Shown here one piece after another: positions 42,071 to 50,395 of a stretch of DNA of 64,000 bases (position 1 is the first letter of the stretch; every line of letters begins with the position of its first letter). The stretch covers positions 1 through 64,000 of the forward strand of contig JAAWAC010000041.1 of NCBI GenBank assembly GCA_022791975.1, read 5' to 3'. Below the pieces are notes generated by a model that saw only the letters and a program-made list of their open reading frames with translations, did no database searches and was not told the origin of the DNA. Made by a program: the position numbers and the translations under genes. The DNA comes from Lachnospiraceae bacterium (GTDB lineage: Bacteria > Bacillota > Clostridia > Lachnospirales > Lachnospiraceae).

Positions 42071-43555
42071 ATGGAAGATATGATCATTGCCATGAAACAG
42101 GTGTGCAAGTCTTTTCCCGGGGTACAGGCCCTTCAGGACATTGATCTGGAAATCCGCCGGGGAGAGATCCACGGGCTTGTGGGAGAAAACGGAGCGGGAA
42201 AATCCACACTGATTAAGATTCTAGGGGGAGCCTATACGGCCACCAGCGGGGAGATCCACATGGACGGCAAAAGATTGAACCTCCATGCGCCTCTGGACGC
42301 CCAGCTGGCAGGAATCAGCGTGGTGCATCAGGAATTAAAGCTAGTGGATGCCCTGACAGTTATGGAGAATATTTACCTGGGACGTTGGCCCAAGACTCCC
42401 CTGCATGCCGTGGACTGGCAAAGGATGCGCAGGGACGCAAAGGCTCTGATTCAGGAGCTGGGAGTGGCCTTGGAGCCGGAAGAACTGGTGGGGAATCTCA
42501 CTGTGGCCCAGAAACAGATTGTGGAGATCTGTAAGGTGCTCTCCACAAAGGCACGGTTTATTGTGATGGATGAGCCCTCGGCAGTGTTGACCCCCAATGA
42601 GATGGATATCTTGTACGCCATTATCCGTAAGCTTAAGGCAGATGGCATTACGATTCTCTATATCTCACACCGTCTGGAAGAGATTTTTGCCCTGTGTGAC
42701 TCTGTGACAGTGTTGCGGGATGGGCGGAAAATCACGACGCTGGAGGCGGAGAAGGTAAGCAGAGAAGAACTGATTCATATGATGGTGGGGCGGGAGCTGG
42801 GGATCGAGTATCCCAAGGAGGCCGTGGAACCAGGAGAGGTGATTCTATCCGTAAATCATTTAAACCGGCCAGGTGTGCTTCATGACATAAGCTTTGAGCT
42901 GCACAGAGGGGAGATCTTAGGATTTGCCGGGCTTGTGGGGGCCGGCCGAACCGAGGTGGCCCGGGCAATTATGGGAGCGGACCCAGGGATTTCCGGAGAG
43001 CTAATCCTAAAGGGGGAGCCCTACAGGGTTACGGATGTGCCGTCGGCTATTCAAAGGGGCATTGGCCTGGTGTCGGAGGATCGAAAAAAGGAGGGGCTGG
43101 TGCTGAATTTAAGCATTAAGCAGAACCTGTCCCTGGTAAATATGAAGCGGGTACAGCGCCACGGATTGTTTTCCGAAAAATTGGAGGAGGATCTGGCCCA
43201 GCAGTATATCCGGGATTTGCATATCGTGACCCCCTCCTCTTGGCAGGAGGTTGTCTATCTCTCCGGGGGAAACCAGCAGAAGGTGGTAATCGGAAAATGG
43301 CTGAATGCAGACTGTGATGTACTCATTGTGGATGAGCCTACCCGGGGCATTGACGTGGGGGCAAAAAAAGAGATTTATACCATTATGTGTCAGCTGGTAA
43401 AGCAGGGGAAGGGAATTATCATGATATCTTCAGAGATGCCGGAGCTACTGGGCATGTGCGATCGGATCATGGTGATGCATGATGGGCGAATCACTGGAAA
43501 CTTTTCAATCGCCGAGGCTACGCAGGATAAGCTGATGGAAAGGGCGATTCAATAA
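42071..43555 (+). CDS. Ribose-type sugar ABC transporter ATPase, RbsA-like
   Basis: This 494-residue protein has two ABC domains. The first has GLVGENGAGKSTLIKIL, a degenerate signature (LTVAQKQIVEI) and FIVMDEPSAVL. The second has GFAGLVGAGRTEVARAI, LSGGNQQKVVIGKWL and LIVDEPTRGIDVG. The modified Walker A of the second half is normal for this family. ATG 42071 follows GGGGGAAGGGAC. Confidence 0.95.
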   Translation: MEDMIIAMKQVCKSFPGVQALQDIDLEIRRGEIHGLVGENGAGKSTLIKILGGAYTATSGEIHMDGKRLNLHAPLDAQLAGISVVHQELKLVDALTVMENIYLGRWPKTPLHAVDWQRMRRDAKALIQELGVALEPEELVGNLTVAQKQIVEICKVLSTKARFIVMDEPSAVLTPNEMDILYAIIRKLKADGITILYISHRLEEIFALCDSVTVLRDGRKITTLEAEKVSREELIHMMVGRELGIEYPKEAVEPGEVILSVNHLNRPGVLHDISFELHRGEILGFAGLVGAGRTEVARAIMGADPGISGELILKGEPYRVTDVPSAIQRGIGLVSEDRKKEGLVLNLSIKQNLSLVNMKRVQRHGLFSEKLEEDLAQQYIRDLHIVTPSSWQEVVYLSGGNQQKVVIGKWLNADCDVLIVDEPTRGIDVGAKKEIYTIMCQLVKQGKGIIMISSEMPELLGMCDRIMVMHDGRITGNFSIAEATQDKLMERAIQ

Positions 43556-43579
43556 AGACAAAGAAAGGTGGGGAGGAAC

Positions 43580-44692
43580 ATGGACATTGTAAGACTTGGT
43601 GTAGTTGGGTGCGGATTTATTTCCGGTATTCATGAGCAGGCCTTTGCCAGGCTGAAAGGAAAGATGGAGGTGGTTGGCTGCTGCGATTTGATTCTGGAGC
43701 GGGCAGAGCATATGGCTTGGGCCGTGGGCTGTGATTTTGTGTGCACGGACTACCGGGAATTGTTTGACAAGGTGGACGCGGTTCTGCTGGCCGTGCCCCA
43801 TGAAGAACATTTTCCTATGGGCTGTGACTTTATTCGCCATGGAAAGCATGTGATGATGGAAAAGCCTATGGCAGTGGATGAGAAGGAGTGCCTGGATTTG
43901 ATTCATCTGGCGAAGGACTACCATGTGAAATTTATGGTAGCCTATATCATGCGCTATCATCCCATGTGCGCTAAGCTAAAGGAAATCATTGAGGATGAAA
44001 GATATGGTAAAATTTTCCAGATGTCTATTTGGACGGAGCAGTTTACCAAGGCGGAGGACTATGACTACAGCGCCAGGGCCTTGGGTGGTGGACAGTTCTT
44101 CAGCCATGGTTGTCACTATGTGGATTTGCTGCTGTGGTATCTGGGGGAGCCCATCAGGGGAGCTCATCTGGGAACTGGCCTTTGTACCCCCTGGATCGAA
44201 TGGGAGGGCACCAGCAATGCTATCTTTGCCTTTGAGGGAGGTAAGCTGGCCTATCATTTTGGGACCTGGGGAACAGTGGGAACCCGGCACAGCTATGCCA
44301 TCCATGCTTTTTTTGAAAAGGGGATGGTGGAATGTTGCCTCAATGAGGGGAAAATGTATCTTCACAAAACCCAGAAGCTTTCCAGCTATTTTGAAAAGTC
44401 CGATGTGGAGGAGCTGTTATTTACCTGCGAGCCTACAGGGCATTTGCCCTGGCACGAGCTGAATCATTTTGCAGACTGCATCCAAAAGGACATGGAACCA
44501 CAGACGTCCGGGGAAACTACTCTCCAGGGACATCGGGTTATCTGGCGGATGTACGCGGCGGAGGCCCAAAATCAGGTGGCGGATCTCAGGGGCTTGTCCC
44601 TGGATGGAGACTGGGACAGAATCGACGGGCCAGGGGAGCCCTGGAGCGTCCCGCTGTTGAAAAAAATGCGAACAGGAGGAGAAGGGGAATGA
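43580..44692 (+). CDS. Gfo/Idh/MocA-family oxidoreductase
   Basis: This 370-residue protein probably oxidises a sugar or polyol with NAD(P). It has the Rossmann motif RLGVVGCGFISGIHEQAF, the EKPMAVDEKE block with the conserved Lys, and a C-terminal alpha/beta domain with GGGQFFSHGCHYVDLLLW (catalytic His region). ATG 43580 behind AAGGTGGGGAGG is chosen over a GTG at 43568. It lies inside the transporter operon and overlaps the next gene by four bases, so its substrate is probably the imported sugar or inositol-like compound. Confidence 0.9.
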   Translation: MDIVRLGVVGCGFISGIHEQAFARLKGKMEVVGCCDLILERAEHMAWAVGCDFVCTDYRELFDKVDAVLLAVPHEEHFPMGCDFIRHGKHVMMEKPMAVDEKECLDLIHLAKDYHVKFMVAYIMRYHPMCAKLKEIIEDERYGKIFQMSIWTEQFTKAEDYDYSARALGGGQFFSHGCHYVDLLLWYLGEPIRGAHLGTGLCTPWIEWEGTSNAIFAFEGGKLAYHFGTWGTVGTRHSYAIHAFFEKGMVECCLNEGKMYLHKTQKLSSYFEKSDVEELLFTCEPTGHLPWHELNHFADCIQKDMEPQTSGETTLQGHRVIWRMYAAEAQNQVADLRGLSLDGDWDRIDGPGEPWSVPLLKKMRTGGEGE

Positions 44693-45759
44693 AAAACAGG
44701 AAAACATGGACGGCAAGGTTAATTTCCATGGCTTTGCTGACAGGCCTTATGGTGGGCTGCGGAAAGAAGGAAGACGCTGGAGAAAAGACAGCGCAGGAGA
44801 AGGATGCTCAGCAGGAGGCCCAAGAGACTGGTGGGGAGATGGCTGATGCCAGGAAAGAGACCAGCGGGGATAATTCTTATACCTTTGGCGTATCCTTATA
44901 TTATCGCTCTGACGAGTTCTATGTGGACATTGAAAATATGATGAAGGTATATGCTCAGGATGCAGGGGTAGAGCTGATTATACAGGATGCCAACTGTGAT
45001 GCCAGCGTACAGATGCGTCAGTTTGAGGACTTTATACAGATGGGGGTGGACGCTATCTTGTTTTCTCCCTGTGACCCGGCGGCCTGTGCCTCTGCGGTGG
45101 AAGCAGCCAATGGAGCGGGCATTCCGGTATTTACCTATGACGGCACCGTGGAGGACAATTCAGGAATTGCCTCAGGCATGTACAGTGACTTTTATGCGGA
45201 CGGCTACGACGCAGGTACCTGGGCAAAGGAATATATTGAGAAAAACTTAAATGGGCAGGCTAAAGTGGCCATTCTGGATTATCCGGCCTCTCCCATTGTA
45301 TGTGGACAGCGTGCAGACGGATTTCAGGCAGCTGTGGAAGAACTGGAAGGCGTGGAGGTGGTGGCACGCCAGGATGGCAAGGCCACCCGGACAGGTGGGA
45401 TGGAGGTAATGGAAAACATCCTCACCAGCAATGATAATAAGGTGGATCTGGTGTTTGCCATTAACTATGAGTCCGGAGCAGGGGCTGCGGCGGCCATAGA
45501 GGCAGCGGATGCCAAGGGTGGCGTGGTCTGTGTGGCCTGGGGAGAGGAGGCCCTGCAAAAGATTGAGGCCAACGATCCGTACTTGAAGGGTGTGCTCCTG
45601 GGAGATCCCTCGGATCAGGCCGAGATCATTCATGTGGCAAAGGACTATCTGGACGGAAAGTCTGTTGAGACGGAAACCTATTACAGCTATTATATGGTGA
45701 CATCCGAGACATTGGCTGACAAGATTGACTGGCGGTATATTATAGGACTGCGCAAGTAA
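44689..45759 (+). CDS. Ribose-type sugar-binding lipoprotein, RbsB-like
   Basis: This 356-residue lipoprotein has a signal peptide with lipobox MVGC (Cys at about 24), an acidic linker, and a periplasmic-binding-protein fold of the type I group (YTFGVSLYYRSDEFYVDIEN, MRQFEDFIQMGVDAILFSP). It delivers ligand to the RbsC/RbsA-like transporter. It overlaps the Gfo/Idh gene by four bases (ATGA). A terminator follows at 45779-45827. Confidence 0.92.
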   Translation: MKNRKTWTARLISMALLTGLMVGCGKKEDAGEKTAQEKDAQQEAQETGGEMADARKETSGDNSYTFGVSLYYRSDEFYVDIENMMKVYAQDAGVELIIQDANCDASVQMRQFEDFIQMGVDAILFSPCDPAACASAVEAANGAGIPVFTYDGTVEDNSGIASGMYSDFYADGYDAGTWAKEYIEKNLNGQAKVAILDYPASPIVCGQRADGFQAAVEELEGVEVVARQDGKATRTGGMEVMENILTSNDNKVDLVFAINYESGAGAAAAIEAADAKGGVVCVAWGEEALQKIEANDPYLKGVLLGDPSDQAEIIHVAKDYLDGKSVETETYYSYYMVTSETLADKIDWRYIIGLRK

Positions 45760-45778
45760 GCATTTTGCAGGAAAGAAT

Positions 45779-45827
45779 GGAGGATGTTGCATGATCAAAT
45801 TCAATGATTTTGCAACACCCTCCTTTT
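45779..45827 (+). terminator. Terminator after the binding-protein gene
   Basis: GGAGGATGTTGCA (45779-45791) pairs with TGCAACACCCTCC (45811-45823) with one mismatch, followed by TTTT. It lies between the transporter operon and the kinase gene, so the kinase pair may be expressed at a lower level. Confidence 0.8.
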
Positions 45828-45881
45828 CAGGCGTGATATGCACAGAGACTTTGCAATGGCATGTGGGAGGGGAGACGGCAG

Positions 45882-47678
45882 ATGAAAAAAATAACCAGGA
45901 TCTATCACAATCTTCCAATATTTTACAAAAGCTTGCTTTGGATGCTTGCGGTGGCCATGATTCCCCTCTCCTTTGTGGTGATCCTCAGCCTTACCAAAAT
46001 CCTTGCCATAGAAACCTCTCACAGCCAGAGCGAAATCGTGGATAACCTTCGGTGGATTGAGAATGAGGTAAGGCAGGAGGTGGATGAGCTCCGTCTTCAG
46101 GGGATCAAGGTAACGCTGAATGAAATGGTCCGGGCGGAATTATCCAAAGAGGAGAAAACCCATGCAAACCTTTATGAGGTGAAAAAAAGTCTGTTTGACA
46201 TTGCTCTGTCTGGGCGATGTCATTCCGCATATATTGTGGATAATCGGGGCTTGCAGGTATCCAATTACCATGCAGCGGAGCTGGACGAAGAGATAGGTAA
46301 GAGAGCCGGGGAATTCTGGATACAGCTTGAGAATTCCGGGAAAACCTATATGTGGGGCACACCCATGAAATTTGACGGCAACTATCTGTTGCCTTATGTG
46401 CGTTTTATCTGGGGAAATGGTGAGGAGAGAATGACAGGCCTTTTCATCGCCAACCTGCCTGAGAGCAGGCTGTCCTATCTGAGTGGAAAAACCATGAACA
46501 AAGGAAGCCTGGATGTGGAAAACGTGCTGATTCTCAATGGGAATACCATTATTTCCTCCTGGGACAAGAAGCTAATAGGACAATCCTTTCAAGATCTGTT
46601 GGGGGATCTCTCTCTTTACACTGGGCACAGCTTTGACGTGGAATATGACAGTCAGGACTGCCTGCTTTTACAGTATGAGAATCCGGAGGCCTCAGATTGG
46701 CGGTATGTGGCCATTCTCTCTTATAGAGAGATTCATAAGGCCAGTCGCAGCATGATACGGCTTTTTATTCTGGTGAGCATTTTCTGCGTGCTGTTTCTTT
46801 TTATGGCATCCTATCTGGTTTCCCGGAGCATTTCCAAGCCGCTGGAATATCTGTCGGGGGCCATGCTGGACATGGGCACCCATGAGTTGAATGTGGAATT
46901 AAAATGTCCGGATTACCGGGACGAGGTGGGACAGATGTGGAGCTGTCTCATTGCCATGCAGGAGAGGCTGAAAAAATCCATTTCCCAGTCTCAGCGGGCC
47001 ATGGAACAGAACCAGCGGCTACGGATCGAGACCCTGCGGATGCAGATCAACCCCCATTTTCTGTACAATACCTTTGGGTCTATTGTCTACCTTATAGGGG
47101 AGGGGAAGAAAAGGGAGGCCACGGAGATGCTGTCTGCGCTGTCGGAGCTTTTGCATATCAGCATCAGCCGGTCCATGGATTATATTCTAGTGGAGCAGGA
47201 GCTGGGGCTTATCCGCCGTTATATGGATATTCAGAAGATCCGCTACAAAAATACTTTTCGTTACCTGATTGATGTGGATTTACAGGTACAGAAGCTTTCC
47301 ATGGTGAAGATTGTGCTACAACCTGTAGTGGAGAATGCCCTGGAGCACGGGCTGAAAATGCGGCCGGACGCAGGAGGGGAGACTCTGCTTGTGATTCGGG
47401 GCTTTAGGGTGGAAGAGCTTTTGATTTTTGAGGTGATGGATAATTGTGGGACACTTACGGATCAGCGGCTGGGGGAGGTAAATGACTGGCTTTGCGACCG
47501 GCAGTCCTGTATAAAGGCTGAAACTGGAATCGGGCTTAAAAATGTCAATGATCGGATTCGTCTTGAGTATCCCCAGGATGAACGATTGGGAGTATGCTTG
47601 GAAAAGCGTGGGGAAAAAACAATCACCAGGATTACAATGCGGGTTATGGAGGGGACAAGTGGCGAAAAGGATACGTGA
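45882..47678 (+). CDS. Sensor histidine kinase, YesM family
   Basis: This 598-residue membrane kinase has TM1 (YKSLLWMLAVAMIPLSFVVI), an extracellular sensor of about 250 residues, TM2 (FILVSIFCVLFLFMASYLVS), a HAMP region, LRMQINPHFLYNTFGSI with His392, and a HATPase domain. ATG 45882 behind GGGAGGGGAGACGGC is preferred over the ATG at 45861. It is partner to the next regulator, 15 bases downstream, and probably controls the ribose-type transporter. Confidence 0.9.
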   Translation: MKKITRIYHNLPIFYKSLLWMLAVAMIPLSFVVILSLTKILAIETSHSQSEIVDNLRWIENEVRQEVDELRLQGIKVTLNEMVRAELSKEEKTHANLYEVKKSLFDIALSGRCHSAYIVDNRGLQVSNYHAAELDEEIGKRAGEFWIQLENSGKTYMWGTPMKFDGNYLLPYVRFIWGNGEERMTGLFIANLPESRLSYLSGKTMNKGSLDVENVLILNGNTIISSWDKKLIGQSFQDLLGDLSLYTGHSFDVEYDSQDCLLLQYENPEASDWRYVAILSYREIHKASRSMIRLFILVSIFCVLFLFMASYLVSRSISKPLEYLSGAMLDMGTHELNVELKCPDYRDEVGQMWSCLIAMQERLKKSISQSQRAMEQNQRLRIETLRMQINPHFLYNTFGSIVYLIGEGKKREATEMLSALSELLHISISRSMDYILVEQELGLIRRYMDIQKIRYKNTFRYLIDVDLQVQKLSMVKIVLQPVVENALEHGLKMRPDAGGETLLVIRGFRVEELLIFEVMDNCGTLTDQRLGEVNDWLCDRQSCIKAETGIGLKNVNDRIRLEYPQDERLGVCLEKRGEKTITRITMRVMEGTSGEKDT

Positions 47679-47693
47679 TGGAGGGGACAGGTG

Positions 47694-49277
47694 ATGGAGA
47701 AATTCGGTCTGCTGATTTGTGACGATGAGTGGATGATACGAGAACAGATTTTGCGCAGTGCCCGGGAAATGGAGGGATTTCAGATCTATACAGCAGAATC
47801 CGGGAGGGCGGCCCAGAATGTGCTGGGGAAATTTTCCATAGATGGCGTGATTTTGGATGTGCGGATGCCAGAGATGGATGGAATTGCTCTGCTCCAGTGG
47901 ATGCAAAAAATGGGAAAAGAACCGGTGGTGGTAATTTTAAGCGGGCATGATGAGTTTGATTATGCACAGCAGTGTCTGCGTTATGGGGCGGTGGAATATC
48001 TGTTAAAACCAGTGACGGATGATCAGATTCAGATCTTTTTGGCAGAGCTTCAGGAGAGAATCCGGCGAAAGCAGATTTATATAAGAAAGATTGAGGAATA
48101 CAGCCAGAGGCTGGACAGCTTAAAGCCGGTACTTCGGGAACAGTTTTTTCGGGAGCTGCTACAAAGATCTCTGAGCCGGGAAGCGGTACAGCGGATGGAA
48201 GAATTTCTGGAGGTACATATTTTGTATCCCTGTCTTTTGGTGGCTGTGATTCAGATTGAGATGGGAGGGGAGGGTGGAAAGGACAGCCGGGAGCCTTTGC
48301 AGCGCTATGCCCTGGGAGAGGTTTTGGAGTCACAGCTAAAAGAGCGGATTCCCGTCAATTTGTTTCACGCGGACAGTAAGCTGCTGGTGATTATGGCCGG
48401 GGGCACAAGAGAGGATATGGATAATGAGCTTATGGGGGCTCTGGGGGAAATTTTGCACACCATGTCCAGGGACTTGTCCCTGCAATTTCATATTGGAGTT
48501 GGGGGCGTGGTTCACACGGCGGAAAAAATCAGGGATTCCTATGCCCAGGCATTGTATGCCTTAAGCTTTAATGACTTTGAGCAGGAGCAGGGCATTGTAG
48601 ATATTCGGGATGTGGCGGATGGAGATAAGCAGGGAGACGGGGTCCAGAAGCTTCGCAGTACCCTGGGAGAATTGCTCACAGCGGCGGCACTTATGAGCAG
48701 GCAGGAGCTGACAGAACGGCTGCAAAGCGCCCTGGAAGCTATTCGGGGTACGGAGCTTGATTTGGATATGGCCATTTACTTTTGCAGTTATCTGGCTGTG
48801 ATTGCTCTGGAGCGATTGGACATGCAAATGGAATGGCTGCGACGAAATCCCATCTATGAGATCAGCGCCAAGACAACCCTGGAGGAGGTTTATCACAGTA
48901 CCCAACAGCTGTTGGTCTCTGTGGAGCAGGCCCTGACAGAGAAAAAACAGAACCGCATTCGGCGCATTGCAAAGACCTGTCAGAAAATCATTGAGCGGGA
49001 TTATGGGAAAAAAATAGGCATCCTGGAAATCGCAGATCAGATGGAGGTTAGTAGTAACTACCTATCTACCATATTCCGCCGAGAAACCAGGTACAGCGTC
49101 AATGAATATCTGAATGCAGTGCGGCTGGAGCATGCCAAGCGACTGCTGCGGGATACAAACCTCAAAGTCTACGAAATCGCGGAGCAGGTGGGATTTTCAG
49201 ATACCTATTACTTTAGCACTGTGTTTAAAAAGCATATCGGGGTGTCTCCCAGCGAGTATCGGAACAGCCTGGGGTAG
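47694..49277 (+). CDS. Response regulator, AraC-type DNA-binding output
   Basis: This 527-residue protein has a receiver (CDDE, phosphoacceptor Asp55 in GVILDVRMPEMDG, Lys in YLLKPVTD), a long middle region, and C-terminal helix-turn-helix motifs (ILEIADQMEVSSNYLSTIFR and VYEIAEQVGFSDTYYFSTVFK). ATG 47694 follows GGAGGGG by seven bases. The motif ATGGAGGGGACA occurs twice around the kinase stop (47646 and 47678), a small direct repeat. Confidence 0.9.
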   Translation: MEKFGLLICDDEWMIREQILRSAREMEGFQIYTAESGRAAQNVLGKFSIDGVILDVRMPEMDGIALLQWMQKMGKEPVVVILSGHDEFDYAQQCLRYGAVEYLLKPVTDDQIQIFLAELQERIRRKQIYIRKIEEYSQRLDSLKPVLREQFFRELLQRSLSREAVQRMEEFLEVHILYPCLLVAVIQIEMGGEGGKDSREPLQRYALGEVLESQLKERIPVNLFHADSKLLVIMAGGTREDMDNELMGALGEILHTMSRDLSLQFHIGVGGVVHTAEKIRDSYAQALYALSFNDFEQEQGIVDIRDVADGDKQGDGVQKLRSTLGELLTAAALMSRQELTERLQSALEAIRGTELDLDMAIYFCSYLAVIALERLDMQMEWLRRNPIYEISAKTTLEEVYHSTQQLLVSVEQALTEKKQNRIRRIAKTCQKIIERDYGKKIGILEIADQMEVSSNYLSTIFRRETRYSVNEYLNAVRLEHAKRLLRDTNLKVYEIAEQVGFSDTYYFSTVFKKHIGVSPSEYRNSLG

Positions 49278-50375
49278 TCAGGCATCCCGATTCTCTGGAG
49301 TGAAGGTGCCAGAGGAAGGGGGAAACACTTTGCTTGATAAAAGGGGGACCAGCAAGGCTTCCAGGATGGAGGTAATAAAAAGTCCCAGCAGACTGCTCAA
49401 GGTCCGCAGATCCCGGTAAAAAAGAGAGGAGCGCAGCAGGGCTACTAGCTGGCTAATCTTTCCGGAAAAGAGATCCGCCCAGAACTCAAAATCAGACCAG
49501 GCGGTGGGCACATAGTCATCGGAAAAATGCAGGCAGCCAAGGAGAATCAGGAAACCGCCGGCAAATCCCAAAATCGGAAGCCCATAGGGAAACAGCTCCA
49601 GGACAAAGGGCTTAAAAGGCCGATCCGGAAGCAGGGATTTAAGCCGCAAAAGCCCCTGGGCTGCCAGCTTAAGGAGGAAATACAAAAGAGGCCAGGCTGG
49701 TATCCAGAGAAAAATGCTGCCCAGCCCCAGATGGAGATTTCCCTCCGAGATAAGGGTGGGTTCTCCGGGAAGCAAAGCGCCAAGCTGTTGATGCACTGCG
49801 GACAGAGGCAGCCCAGGGGCATGGGCCAGCAGATTTGGGTAGCTGATTTGAGTATGGCCCTGGACCAAACACAGCTCCTCATCCAGATCTAAAATTCCGC
49901 GGATAAGATAGGGCCTTCCCTGGTAATACAGGGTCTCTCCCAGGGCCTCCCGGGAGGAATAAAGAGTCTCAGCGGTCCGGCGGCTGACGGCACAGCCCTG
50001 TGGATCGCTGGAGCTAGGCAGGTTTCCCAGCATGAGAGTATCTGGCAGGATCAAATCCATATCTCCAGCAACCTCCACCAGGCAGACAGAGGCACTGCGA
50101 CCCAGGGTAGAATTCACAAGAGATACCTGCCAGGAGGTGCGAAAGAGGGCTAGGTCCTCCAGCCTGGGGGTAAATTTCTCCGTCTGCTTTTGGGAATCGT
50201 CCGAAGGAGAGACGGAGGAAGAGCTGGGGGGAAAAGTGCGCCAGAAGATCTCCAGATCTTCTCTGGTCACAGGAGTTTCCAACTCGTAAAAGCCCAGGTG
50301 ATCTCCCGTAAGGCCTATGATATGATAAAAGTGCAGGCTCAGTCCCCACAGAATCCCCCAAAGGGCGGAGAGCAA
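49278..50375 (-). CDS. MacB-like membrane protein, ABC permease-like
   Basis: This product of at least 365 residues has an N-terminal hydrophobic segment, an extracellular domain of about 200 residues with MacB-type features (MLGNLPSSSDPQGCAVSRRT, YYQGRPYLIRGILD), and two or three C-terminal membrane segments. Only TTG 50375 is a standard start, and it has no ribosome site. The frame stays open to an ATT at 50408, eight bases after GGAAGGTGAT, which would give KQLKPFQTLLLLSALWG, a natural membrane N-terminus. The true start may therefore be ATT. The gene ends the minus-strand operon. No ATPase is present. Confidence 0.65.
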   Translation of the reverse strand: MLSALWGILWGLSLHFYHIIGLTGDHLGFYELETPVTREDLEIFWRTFPPSSSSVSPSDDSQKQTEKFTPRLEDLALFRTSWQVSLVNSTLGRSASVCLVEVAGDMDLILPDTLMLGNLPSSSDPQGCAVSRRTAETLYSSREALGETLYYQGRPYLIRGILDLDEELCLVQGHTQISYPNLLAHAPGLPLSAVHQQLGALLPGEPTLISEGNLHLGLGSIFLWIPAWPLLYFLLKLAAQGLLRLKSLLPDRPFKPFVLELFPYGLPILGFAGGFLILLGCLHFSDDYVPTAWSDFEFWADLFSGKISQLVALLRSSLFYRDLRTLSSLLGLFITSILEALLVPLLSSKVFPPSSGTFTPENRDA

Positions 50376-50395
50376 AAGCAGTGTTTGAAAGGGCT

